NCBI GenBank assembly: GCA_019421385.1
Contig: JAHZFK010000002.1
Location: 1 to 34,218 of the forward strand
Reading direction: 5' to 3'
DNA length: 34,218 nt
Origin: Clostridiales bacterium
GTDB taxonomy: Bacteria > Bacillota > Clostridia > Oscillospirales > Butyricicoccaceae
Part shown: in pieces, positions 25,747-32,990 of the stretch
Layout of the letters: every line of letters begins with the position of its first letter
How positions within the stretch are numbered: position 1 is the stretch's first letter
Notes under the pieces: model-generated
Told to the model about the DNA's origin: nothing
Databases searched by the model: none
What the model saw: the letters and a program-made list of their open reading frames with translations, nothing else
Made by a program: the position numbers and the translations under genes

Positions 25747-26625
25747 ATGGCGGAAGCGTTTATCGAGATCGATCAGGCGTATGTGGATAAGATTTTACCG
25801 CGCAGAAAAGCGGATGCAGATAAAAATGCGTTTGGGCGTGTATTGTGCGTATGTGGCTCAGCGGGCTATACGGGAGCGGCGTATTTTGCCGCACAGGGCG
25901 CGGTGCGCATGGGAAGTGGGGTAGTGACATTGGCGACACCGGAAAAAGCGTGGCCAGTGCTGGCGGTCAAGCTGAATGAGCCGGTCGTGCGGCCCATGCC
26001 GTGCGGTGAGGACGGTATGCTGTCGCACAAAGCCCTGCCTGTGCTGGCGGATTTGGCTGCACGTGCGGATGCGGTGCCGATTGGCTGCGGGCTGGGGCGG
26101 TCGGACGCGGTAACGAAGATCGTTTACAGCTTGCTGCAACGTATAAAATGTCCGATCGTTTTGGATGCGGACGGCATAAATGCGCTTTCCGCGCATAAAG
26201 ATGTACTACGGCAGACCGCGCAGCCGGTCGTATTGACTCCACATGCAGCCGAGTTTGCACGCTTGAGCGGTATCAGGTAGCCGACAACGGAGGAGTTAGC
26301 TGCGTTTGCGCAGGAAAACCGTTGCATTTTGCTCTACAAAGGCCACAGAACGCGCATTTTTGCGCCGGATGGTACGATGTATCGCAACTATTCCGGCAAT
26401 CCGGGTATGGCCAAGGGCGGCAGCGGAGATGTGCTGGCGGGTATGCTGGTATCGCTGTGCGGGCAGGGGATTGCGCCGGTACAGGCGGCTTGCGCCGCCG
26501 CATGGCTGCACGGACGCGCAGGAGATGCGGCTGCGAACCGGCTGAGCGAATACGGTATGACACCGGGGGATATGCTGTGTGAGCTGCCGGGACTGCTCAA
26601 ACGGTATAATACAAGGGAGTGGTGA
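25747..26625 (+). pseudogene. nnrD: ADP-dependent NAD(P)H-hydrate dehydratase, interrupted by one amber codon
   Basis: Repairs hydrated NADH/NADPH (S-form) by ATP- or ADP-dependent dehydration. The reading frame is open from ATG 25747 (ribosome site AGGAGCGG) to TGA 26623-26625 except for one TAG at 26278-26280. Before the stop: VLCVCGSAGYTGAAYFAA, IGCGLGRSD, VLDADGINALS, LTPHAAEFARLSG; after it, in the same frame: LLYKGHRTRIFAPDG, NPGMAKGGSGDVLAGML, AWLHGRAGDAA. All key motifs are therefore present around a single nonsense codon, one base from CAG (Gln). The NnrE epimerase domain often fused to the N-terminus is absent. A fresh pseudogene, a sequencing error or a suppressed stop are all possible; see findings. 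Confidence 0.88.
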
Positions 26626-26626
26626 C

Positions 26627-27205
26627 CTGAAACGGATATTTTGTATGACCCTGCTGCTGGTGCTGTTATCCGGCTGCGGCGGCAGTACAGCGGCGGACGG
26701 ATCGGCGGTGCGCGCCCATTTCGAGGAACTCGGCGGGTTTGAAGCGCATTTGAAAATTTTGTCCGATTTGGAGCAATCGGTACTGGAATATGAAGTAGAT
26801 TACGTTTATAATAAGGAAGATAACGACACTTTCACCATCACCGCGCCCGAAAGCCTGGCTGGTATCGGCGGCACGATTGCAGGAACAGATAGTGCGTCCT
26901 TCGTTTTGCAGTATGACGGTCTCGAACTGGATGATGCTATGCCGCAGCGCACCGGTTTGACGCCTGCGGATGCACTGTTCTGCCTGCTGGACGATCTGCG
27001 CCGCGCAGAACCGGAACAGGTCTGGACGGAGAGCACAGGAGGTGTGGATCTGCTGGTGCTGCGATACCAGCAGGATGGCGACGATGGGAAGGTCGAAAAA
27101 CAGGTATGGCTCACCGAACAGGGATATCAGCTGGTCTGCGCAGAACTCTATGCGGACGGCGAGCGGGTGCTGCAAATTCAGGTGACATCATATCAGGAAA
27201 CATAA
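26627..27205 (+). CDS. Predicted lipoprotein in the YdcC/GerS position, LolA-like
   Basis: A protein of about 190 residues with a short lipoprotein signal: KRIFCMTLLLVLLSGC with lipobox LSGC. The rest is beta-rich with the alternating pattern of LolA-type folds (LEYEVDYVYNKEDNDTFTITAP, GVDLLVLRYQQD, KQVWLTEQGYQLVCAELY). It lies directly before alr, where Bacillus subtilis has ydcC and Clostridioides difficile has gerS, a lipoprotein needed for spore cortex modification and germination; I infer membership from position and pattern. The start is uncertain: CTG 26627 (after AAGGGAG, spacing 7) keeps the positive signal-peptide start; ATG 26645 gives a shorter, uncharged signal; GTG 26579 overlaps nnrD. 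The frame and stop are secure. Confidence 0.72.
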   Translation: MKRIFCMTLLLVLLSGCGGSTAADGSAVRAHFEELGGFEAHLKILSDLEQSVLEYEVDYVYNKEDNDTFTITAPESLAGIGGTIAGTDSASFVLQYDGLELDDAMPQRTGLTPADALFCLLDDLRRAEPEQVWTESTGGVDLLVLRYQQDGDDGKVEKQVWLTEQGYQLVCAELYADGERVLQIQVTSYQET

Positions 27206-27213
27206 ATCTGGGG

Positions 27214-28347
27214 ATGAATAACGAAATGAAGCCGAGTAAACACCGCGCCTGGGCCGAAGTGGATTTGGGCGCGATCGAACACAATTACCGCGTGATCTGT
27301 CAGCAGGCAAAAGCGCCTGTGCTGTGTGTGGTCAAGGCGGATGCATACGGACATGGCGCGGTACCGGTTGCACAGCGTTTGCAGGCAATGGGCGCGCCGT
27401 ATTTTGCCGCAGCGACCGTACCGGAGGCGGTGGAGCTGCGCGAAAACGGCATCACAAAGCCCATTTTGATTCTGGGCTATGTGGATGAAGCGGATATGAA
27501 CACCATTGCAAGGCAGCATATTACCGCGCCGGTATATGATGAGGAAACGGCGCAGCTGCTGAGCGATGCTGCGGTGCGCACCGGAGAAAAGCTGACCGTC
27601 CATTATAAGCTGGATACCGGCATGACCCGTCTGGGTTTTCCTGCATGGGAGCGGGAACAGACTGTGTGCAAGGTCGAAGCGTGCGCTGCCCTGCCGGGAC
27701 TGATATCCGAAGGTATTTTTACGCATTTTGCGGTCTCGGATGTACCGGAAGGCGAAGCATATACTGCATTGCAGTATCAGCGTTTTGCGGATGTGTGCAA
27801 TGATTTAACGGCACGCGGGCTGGAATTGCCGCTACGGCACTGCGCTAACAGCGGCGCGATCCAGAGCTATGAACGCATGCACTGCACGATGACGCGCGCG
27901 GGTATTATCCTGTACGGTTGCCGGCCGGATGCGTCCGTGCCGCCTGTGCTCGATCTGCGCCCTGCCATGACGGTCAAGGCGCGGGTGGTGCAGGTGCGCG
28001 ACATCCCGGCGCATACCACGGTCAGCTATGGCCGTACTTATGAAACGGACGAGCCGACCCGTGTGGCCGTGGTCTCGATCGGCTATGCCGATGGTTTTCT
28101 GCGCGCAGGTTCAGGTAAAGCGCATGTGGTGTTGGGCGGACAAAAAGCACCGGTGCTCGGCCGCATTTGCATGGATATGTGCATGGTGCGCGTGCCGGAC
28201 GGCGTGGAAGTACGCCGAGGTGACGAGGTGACAGTGTTCGGGCCGGAGGTCTGGACGGCGGAGGACACCGCCGAGGCCGCCGGAACGATTTCGTATGAGG
28301 TCATCTGCGCGGCCAGCAGCCGTGTGCCACGGTTCTATCAGGGTTGA
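27214..28347 (+). CDS. alr: Alanine racemase
   Basis: PLP enzyme interconverting L- and D-alanine for peptidoglycan; in spore formers an alr copy can also modulate alanine germinants. The cofactor lysine is K41 in CVVKADAYGHG; the racemase tyrosine is in SIGYADGFLRAGSG; the C-terminal GRICMDMCMVRVPD completes the active site. The 377 residues match the family. The start is ATG 27214 or ATG 27226; the ribosome site is weak (TGGGG), and the gene begins 8 bases after the lipoprotein stop, so it is probably translated by coupling. The ydcC/gerS-alr-ndoA order is conserved in Firmicutes. Confidence 0.96.
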   Translation: MNNEMKPSKHRAWAEVDLGAIEHNYRVICQQAKAPVLCVVKADAYGHGAVPVAQRLQAMGAPYFAAATVPEAVELRENGITKPILILGYVDEADMNTIARQHITAPVYDEETAQLLSDAAVRTGEKLTVHYKLDTGMTRLGFPAWEREQTVCKVEACAALPGLISEGIFTHFAVSDVPEGEAYTALQYQRFADVCNDLTARGLELPLRHCANSGAIQSYERMHCTMTRAGIILYGCRPDASVPPVLDLRPAMTVKARVVQVRDIPAHTTVSYGRTYETDEPTRVAVVSIGYADGFLRAGSGKAHVVLGGQKAPVLGRICMDMCMVRVPDGVEVRRGDEVTVFGPEVWTAEDTAEAAGTISYEVICAASSRVPRFYQG

Positions 28348-28400
28348 CGATGGGACACTACGCTGCATAAGATGAAACGGGAAGAAATTCCCACCCATGT

Positions 28401-28430
28401 TTGCGCGAAAAAACAGGCAGCTGTTATATT
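28401..28430 (+). promoter_or_regulatory. Weak promoter candidate before ndoA
   Basis: TTGCGC (28401-28406), 18 bases and TATATT (28425-28430), inside the alr-ndoA gap. It would allow toxin expression apart from alr. Confidence 0.35.
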
Positions 28431-28447
28431 TTTTCGCAGCGCGGGGA

Positions 28448-28480
28448 AAATAGGTTTGCGGACAAACCGCAAATCTATTT
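28448..28480 (+). promoter_or_regulatory. Strong hairpin directly before the ndoA ribosome site
   Basis: A 14-bp stem (28448-28461 with 28467-28480, one G-T pair) with loop ACAAA ends 4 bases before GGAG (28485-28488). There is no T-run, so it looks more like a translational or mRNA-stability element than a terminator. It lies where the antitoxin gene would normally be. Confidence 0.6.
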
Positions 28481-28499
28481 CATCGGAGTGTGAACCAAC

Positions 28500-28862
28500 G
28501 TGGATACCAGCATCAAACGGGGAGATATTTACTATGCCGATCTCAGCCCGGTGGTTGGCAGTGAGCAGGGCGGTATCCGCCCGGTGCTGATCGTACAGAA
28601 CAATGTGGGCAACCGGTACAGCCCGACCGTGATCGCCGCCGCCATTACATCGCAGATCAACAAGGCCAAAATGCCGACGCATATTACGCTCGGTGCGCCG
28701 AATTACGGCCTGACCAAAGATTCCATCATCCTGACCGAGCAGATCCGCACGCTGGATAAGCGGCGGCTGCGTGAGAAAATGGGATCGTTGGATGAAAAAG
28801 CGATGCGTCATGTGGACGAAGCATTGGCGGTCAGTTTCGGTCTTGGCTCGGTGCAGGGCTGA
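28500..28862 (+). CDS. ndoA: NdoA/MazF-family endoribonuclease toxin
   Basis: A 120-residue mRNA interferase very close to Bacillus NdoA (EndoA/MazF), which cuts RNA at UACAU. The N-terminus RGDIYYADLSPVVGSEQGG is nearly identical to that family; catalytic residues are R27 (in GGIRPVL) and T50 (in AAITSQ), equivalent to R25 and T48 of the Bacillus enzyme. The C-terminal DKRRLREKMGSLDEK helix is present, so the toxin looks intact and active. The start is GTG 28500 with GGAG at 28485-28488. The ndoAI/mazE antitoxin gene that normally lies between alr and ndoA is absent: only 152 bases separate them and they contain no ribbon-helix-helix reading frame. Confidence 0.93.
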   Translation: MDTSIKRGDIYYADLSPVVGSEQGGIRPVLIVQNNVGNRYSPTVIAAAITSQINKAKMPTHITLGAPNYGLTKDSIILTEQIRTLDKRRLREKMGSLDEKAMRHVDEALAVSFGLGSVQG

Positions 28863-28880
28863 GGGCATATCCGCAAAGCA

Positions 28881-28914
28881 AAACGCGTATCCTGTTATGG
28901 GATACGCGTTTTTT
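28881..28914 (+). terminator. Intrinsic terminator after ndoA
   Basis: Stem AACGCGTATCC pairs with GGATACGCGTT across a 7-base loop and runs into six Ts ending at 28914. Confidence 0.9.
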
Positions 28915-28928
28915 GAGGAGGTGCAGTG

Positions 28929-29522
28929 ATGCGAGCCGTGGTAAACTATGCTGGCGAGCCGGCAGGCTGGCTGATATGGGAGCCAGATGCATACGGTGTG
29001 CAGATTGAGGTGGATTGCGCAATGCCGCCCGATGCACCGCTGCTGCGTTGCTACGGGGAAACCGATGGCGAACCGTTGCTGATCGGCTTGCCTGCACCGG
29101 AAAACGGCAGGCTGCATCTGCGGCGGCATCTGTCAAAGGAGACGCTTAAAGCGGCGGGCTGCATAGAAGCTCCACCCAAAGCGTTTTATCTGGCGGAGCA
29201 TCCCGGGCAAAAAAATGCTGCTGTGACGAAGAAAGAGCAACCTTCACAAGACGATGCACCGCCACAGGTTCCAGATGACACAAAGCCATCGCTGCGCACA
29301 GGTGATGCAGTGCTGGATGCTCTGCTGGACGGTGGTGAGGTGCACGCAGAGCGCAGTCCGGAGGGACTGCGCCTGCATTGTCCGTTTGCATCCGACCGGT
29401 CATTTGCGCTGGCGCCTGCATTTGTACTGTGCCGGGTGGAAGGGGACGAAGCTGTGCTCGACTGGACAAAAAAGGACGCAGCCGATGTGGCTGCGTCCGA
29501 TGATAAACAGGAGTTTACTTAA
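28929..29522 (+). CDS. Hypothetical protein, family not recognised
   Basis: A 197-residue protein with no signal peptide or membrane segment. The N-terminal half (residues 1-95) alternates short beta-like and loop segments (VVNYAGEPAGWLIWEPD, EPLLIGLPAPENGRLHLRRHL), then a hydrophilic linker (KKEQPSQDDAPPQVPDDTKP), and a second small domain (VLDALLDGGEVHAER, RLHCPFASDRSFALAPAFVL). The ATG at 28929 (or GTG 28926) follows GAGGAGG just past the ndoA terminator. The last 16 codons contain the terminator of the convergent DUF1015 gene and the stops overlap by 8 bases. The codon pattern agrees with neighbours. I cannot assign a role. Confidence 0.7.
   Translation: MRAVVNYAGEPAGWLIWEPDAYGVQIEVDCAMPPDAPLLRCYGETDGEPLLIGLPAPENGRLHLRRHLSKETLKAAGCIEAPPKAFYLAEHPGQKNAAVTKKEQPSQDDAPPQVPDDTKPSLRTGDAVLDALLDGGEVHAERSPEGLRLHCPFASDRSFALAPAFVLCRVEGDEAVLDWTKKDAADVAASDDKQEFT
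29468..29498 (-). terminator. Terminator of the DUF1015 gene, inside the convergent coding region
   Basis: On the minus strand, a perfect 10-bp stem GGACGCAGCC / GGCTGCGTCC with a 5-base loop is followed by six Ts (plus-strand A-run 29468-29473), 17 bases past the DUF1015 stop. The same bases encode the C-terminal DWTKKDAADVAASDD of the hypothetical protein. Confidence 0.88.
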
Positions 29523-30825
29523 CGATCGTCTTAGCTTCCATATAATAACGCTTTTCGTGTGCTTCACCCATGGAGAAGGTCTTGCGCGGCAGAACGCCGT
29601 CAAAGACAACGCCGCGGAACAGGTCGTTCTTGGCAATGTCCGGCAGGATAAAGCCCAGATTACCGGGCTTTTTGGCAAGATCGTCCACTACATCCGCGCC
29701 GTGGATGTAGTCAATGCGCGCGGACGGATACTGTTCCAAGCAGGCATCGAGCGCGGTCTGCATGGTGGCAACTGGGATGGACCACTTGGGATTTTCGACC
29801 ACCAGCACACCGGTTTTTTCCGCCGAGCAGAACGGGAAGCAATGCACCGAGGCATCCGCGGGTGCTTCGTCTGCAACATAGGCCTTGCAGCCCTGTGCTT
29901 CGTAGAATGCGGTCAGGCTATGCAGCATTTCGTCGGCATTTACACCAAACAGAATACGGTGGATCGGCTCGATGATCAGGCTCTCGTCGTGAATGTTGAC
30001 GACCTCGATCAACACAAAGCGGGCAGGATGGGTAGCCTGCTCCTCAGCGGACAGACCCGCCTTAACCTCTTCCCAGTAGGCTTTGGCGGTTGCCATTGAG
30101 TGGTTGCCGTCGCCGACGGCGTAGGGGAGCAACGCCTGTGCATCCGTGCAGCCATATTTCTGATTGAAGGTTTCGCGGTCGCACAGTGCTTCAAGACCGG
30201 CTTCGATTTTGTCGGTCTGCACACCCTTGGGAATGAACCAGCCGGTGATGTGGCCGCCGTTCTGCATCAGGTCGGTGTCGTAGACTTTGTCCAGATTTGC
30301 AGTTTGGTCAAATAGCGGCTCAATGATGCTGCGGTCGGGATCGTCGATCAGGATCATGATGTGCGGCAGCTCCATGCATGCACCCTGACGGACCTTGAGA
30401 CGTGGCGGGATGCGCTCGACCACGGTCTTTTCGGTCGGGCGGATGAGCGATGCCGAGCCGGGAGTATACTCATAGGCTTCCAGATCGACCGCCATCACGA
30501 TGCCGCGGCGCGGGCAGGAACCGCCCGACCAGCGCTCCGTCAGGATGACGCCTGCGGGCAGGGTGCGCAGTGTACCGTCCTCGATGTAACGGCGCATGGT
30601 GCAGTGGATTTTCTCCGTGCGCTCAGCAACGTCAGCTTCTTCCAGATAGACTTCGGGCAGCGTCAGGCGCAGCGTGGAGGGAGCGTCGCCAACCGTGCGG
30701 TCGGTTTCAGCCCAGTATTCGGGCTGGGAAGTGTATTGGTCGCAGGCGATGACCGCCCATTTGGAAAGGTCCGTGCCCTCGCGGGGCAGCATAATTTCGG
30801 GAATATGGGTGCAGCGGTTTGCCAT
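29515..30825 (-). CDS. DUF1015-family protein
   Basis: A 436-residue conserved protein of unknown biochemical function, widespread in Clostridia and other phyla; some relatives are annotated as SpoOJ/ParB-like or HTH proteins without proof. Recognisable blocks are KWAVIACDQYTSQPEYW near the N-terminus, RGIVMAVDLEAYEY, the PHIMILIDDPDRSIIEP segment, the central AVGDGNHSMATAKAYWE (the DUF1015 core with a likely active-site DGNH), and LVEVVN-like FVLIEVVNIHDESL. Two ATGs are close: 30834 sits on the ribosome site, so 30825 (about 10 bases after AGGAGG) is preferred. It is divergent from ptsI. Confidence 0.88.
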   Translation of the reverse strand: MANRCTHIPEIMLPREGTDLSKWAVIACDQYTSQPEYWAETDRTVGDAPSTLRLTLPEVYLEEADVAERTEKIHCTMRRYIEDGTLRTLPAGVILTERWSGGSCPRRGIVMAVDLEAYEYTPGSASLIRPTEKTVVERIPPRLKVRQGACMELPHIMILIDDPDRSIIEPLFDQTANLDKVYDTDLMQNGGHITGWFIPKGVQTDKIEAGLEALCDRETFNQKYGCTDAQALLPYAVGDGNHSMATAKAYWEEVKAGLSAEEQATHPARFVLIEVVNIHDESLIIEPIHRILFGVNADEMLHSLTAFYEAQGCKAYVADEAPADASVHCFPFCSAEKTGVLVVENPKWSIPVATMQTALDACLEQYPSARIDYIHGADVVDDLAKKPGNLGFILPDIAKNDLFRGVVFDGVLPRKTFSMGEAHEKRYYMEAKTIVK

Positions 30826-30868
30826 GGTTGTCATTCCTCCTGTAGAAGATCATATGTAGAATGGTATA

Positions 30869-30898
30869 AGTATAGCAGAAAACGGACGAATCGGCACA
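30869..30898 (-). promoter_or_regulatory. Promoter of the DUF1015 gene
   Basis: On the minus strand, a TATACT -10 (30869-30874) with a weak TGTGCC -35 (30893-30898, 18-base spacer). The spacer contains ATTCGTCCGTT (30881-30891), shared at the same position with the lrp-like promoter. Confidence 0.5.
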
Positions 30899-30944
30899 GA
30901 AATTTTTCAATTCTTCCAAGTTTTCTGAAAAATGGCCCGTACAC

Positions 30945-30973
30945 TTGACGAAAGAGCGGAAATATTATACAAT
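30945..30973 (+). promoter_or_regulatory. Promoter of ptsI
   Basis: TTGACG (30945-30950), 17 bases and TACAAT (30968-30973), about 60 bases before the start. Confidence 0.75.
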
Positions 30974-31035
30974 GTATTTTGGGAAATGAATATAGTTTTT
31001 GTATAAGAGCTACAAGAAAACAGGAGGATATGGCT

Positions 31036-32748
31036 ATGGTTAAGTTTAAAGCGATTGGCGTTTCGGAGGGGCTTGCACATGCCAAAGCTTTGGTCATCAA
31101 GGAGGAGGATCTGACGGTTGTCAAGGACAGCATCACAGATGTTGCGGCCGAGCAGAAGCGTGTGACCGATGCGGTGGCAAATGCCAAAAAACAGATTCAG
31201 ACATTGCGCGATGAGGCGGAGAAAAACATCGGCGCTTCTGAAGCGGAGATTTTTGACGCGCATCTGCTTATGCTGGACGATCCGGATTTCATTGAGGGCA
31301 TGACCAATCTGGTAGAAGAAGAAAAGGTATGCGCGGAGTATGCTTGCTTTGTCAACTGCGAGAATTTTCAGGCGATGTTCCGTGCGATGGACAGCGAATA
31401 CATGCAGGCGCGTGCAGCAGATATCGGTGATATTTCCAAGCGTGTGCTCAAAAACCTGAAGGGCATTGCGGATAATGCAATCGACACGATCACCGAGCCC
31501 TGCATCATCATTGCTAACGACCTCACGCCGTCGGATACGGCGAAGATCGGTTCCAAGCCGGTTGTCGGCTTTGTCACCCGCATCGGCGGCCGCACCAGCC
31601 ATTCTGCAATCATGGCGCGTTCGATCGGCATTCCGGCTGTTGCAGGTGCAGGCGATAAGGTGGACGGCATTGAAGATGGCTCCGACCTGCTGCTGGACGG
31701 TGTGACAGGCGAAGTTGTGGTCGATCCGGATGCGGAAACGCTGGCACAGTTTGAGCAGAAGAAAAAGGCAGAGGACGAGCGTCGCGCAATGCTGGCGCAG
31801 TTCAAGGATCGTCAGGGCGCAACGAGCGACGGTCGCCGCATCATCGTGGAAGGCAATATCGGTACGCCGGATGACGCAGTCCGCGTAGCGGATCTGGGCG
31901 GCGAAGGCGTTGGTCTGTTCCGTTCCGAGTTCCTGTTTATGGACCGCGACGATCTGCCGAGCGAAGAAGAGCAGTTTGAAGCATATAAGAAGGCGTGCGA
32001 GATCATGGCGGGCAAGCCGGTCATCATCCGTACGCTGGATATCGGCGGCGATAAGGAAGTGCCGGCACTTGAGCTGGAGAAGGAGCAGAACCCCTTCCTT
32101 GGCTATCGTGCAATCCGTATCTGCCTGAATAAGACTGATCTGTTCCTGACCCAGCTGCGTGCCCTGCTGCGTGCAGCGAAGTATGGCGATCTGCGCATTA
32201 TGTTCCCGATGATCTCTTCGATCGAGGAAATTCGTAATGCCAAGCAGATTCTGCAGCAGGCAAAGGATCTGCTCGCGGCGGAAGGCGTGGAGCATAATCC
32301 GAATGTCAAGGTCGGCATCATGATCGAGATTCCGGTAGCAGCCGTTTGCGCGGACATTCTGGCGAAGGAAGTTGACTTCTTCTCGATCGGTACGAACGAC
32401 CTTATTCAGTACTCCTGCGCGGTTGACCGTATCAATGAGAAGATTTCGTACCTGTATCGTCCGCTCCATCCGGGCGTGCTGCGCCTGATTGCAATGACGG
32501 CGAAGGCAGCAAACGAAAACGGCATCGAGGTTGGCGTATGCGGTGAAATGGCTGGTACGCCGGGTATGGCGCCTGTGCTCTGCGGTCTGGGAGTCACCAA
32601 CCTGTCTATGTCCGCTTCCGCGATGTTGGCGGCTAAGGCTGATCTGGCGGCGCATTCTTACGCGGAGTGCAAGGAACTGGCGGATAAGCTGGTCGCAGCG
32701 GCAAGCGCGACCGATGCAGAGCAGATTTTTGCCGAGTGGCGCGGTTGA
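31036..32748 (+). CDS. ptsI: Phosphoenolpyruvate-protein phosphotransferase (PTS enzyme I)
   Basis: First enzyme of the sugar phosphotransferase system: it autophosphorylates from phosphoenolpyruvate and passes the phosphate to HPr in the cytoplasm. The start ATG 31036 (AGGAGG at 31022-31027, spacing 8) gives 570 residues and puts the phosphorylated histidine at H189 in GGRTSHSAIMAR, exactly the family number. Further motifs are GGEGVGLFRSEFLFMDRD, RTLDIGGDK, GIMIEIPVA, FSIGTNDLIQY and GVCGEMAG with the catalytic cysteine. An upstream in-frame extension to 30979 overlaps the promoter and is rejected. ptsH is not adjacent, so the gene forms its own unit ending in a terminator. Confidence 0.97.
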   Translation: MVKFKAIGVSEGLAHAKALVIKEEDLTVVKDSITDVAAEQKRVTDAVANAKKQIQTLRDEAEKNIGASEAEIFDAHLLMLDDPDFIEGMTNLVEEEKVCAEYACFVNCENFQAMFRAMDSEYMQARAADIGDISKRVLKNLKGIADNAIDTITEPCIIIANDLTPSDTAKIGSKPVVGFVTRIGGRTSHSAIMARSIGIPAVAGAGDKVDGIEDGSDLLLDGVTGEVVVDPDAETLAQFEQKKKAEDERRAMLAQFKDRQGATSDGRRIIVEGNIGTPDDAVRVADLGGEGVGLFRSEFLFMDRDDLPSEEEQFEAYKKACEIMAGKPVIIRTLDIGGDKEVPALELEKEQNPFLGYRAIRICLNKTDLFLTQLRALLRAAKYGDLRIMFPMISSIEEIRNAKQILQQAKDLLAAEGVEHNPNVKVGIMIEIPVAAVCADILAKEVDFFSIGTNDLIQYSCAVDRINEKISYLYRPLHPGVLRLIAMTAKAANENGIEVGVCGEMAGTPGMAPVLCGLGVTNLSMSASAMLAAKADLAAHSYAECKELADKLVAAASATDAEQIFAEWRG

Positions 32749-32789
32749 GCCTAAGCAAACAGTAAATCATGTCGTGACATAAAAGAGAA

Positions 32790-32829
32790 GCGCGCGGTTT
32801 CTGGAATTATTCCGGAAGCCGCGCGCTTT
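32790..32829. terminator. Bidirectional terminator between ptsI and the SASP remnant
   Basis: A 17-bp stem (32790-32806 with 32810-32826, two G-T pairs, loop TTA) with a short T-run on the plus side and a T-rich tail on the minus side. It would also have served the spore-protein gene. Confidence 0.88.
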
Positions 32830-32842
32830 CTATTGCCTCAGA

Positions 32843-32971
32843 TCAGCCCTGACCAGCCAGGTTCTGCTCGTAGGATTCGATCATCTTCTTGACCATCTGA
32901 CCACCGATCGAACCGGCCTGACGGGAAGTCAGATCGCCGTTATAGCCCTGCTTCAGGTTGACGCCAACCTC
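32843..32971 (-). pseudogene. 3' part of an alpha/beta-type small acid-soluble spore protein gene, cut by an element
   Basis: Alpha/beta SASPs coat spore DNA and protect it from UV and heat, and are degraded by the Gpr protease at germination. The remaining 42 codons read EVGVNLKQGYNGDLTSRQ, then AGSIGGQMVKKMIESYEQN, ending at TGA (32843-32845). This is the complete second half of the family, including the most conserved SRQAGSIGGQMVK block. The usual first half (acidic-to-hydrophobic helix with the Gpr site, about 25-30 residues) is missing. Upstream of the GAG codon the frame has unrelated residues and then a stop (TAA) after seven codons, with no start. The break coincides with the boundary of the serine-recombinase element. 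Confidence 0.92.
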
Positions 32972-32990
32972 CCTTGGTATTCCCGTACCA
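32956..32990. other. Attachment-site junction (attL/attR) of the integrated element
   Basis: SASP homology stops at 32971 and element sequence begins. Each side carries a short inverted repeat: GGTTG (32956-32960) with CAACC (32965-32969) in the gene half, and TGGTA (32975-32979) with TACCA (32986-32990) in the element half. Hybrid sites with unlike half-palindromes are expected for large serine recombinases. The exact crossover dinucleotide cannot be fixed without the other end. Confidence 0.65.

Noticed and set aside
28372..28590. 72-codon frame as a possible antitoxin for ndoA
   Set aside because: No ribosome site, no ribbon-helix-helix pattern, runs through the hairpin and overlaps the toxin out of frame.
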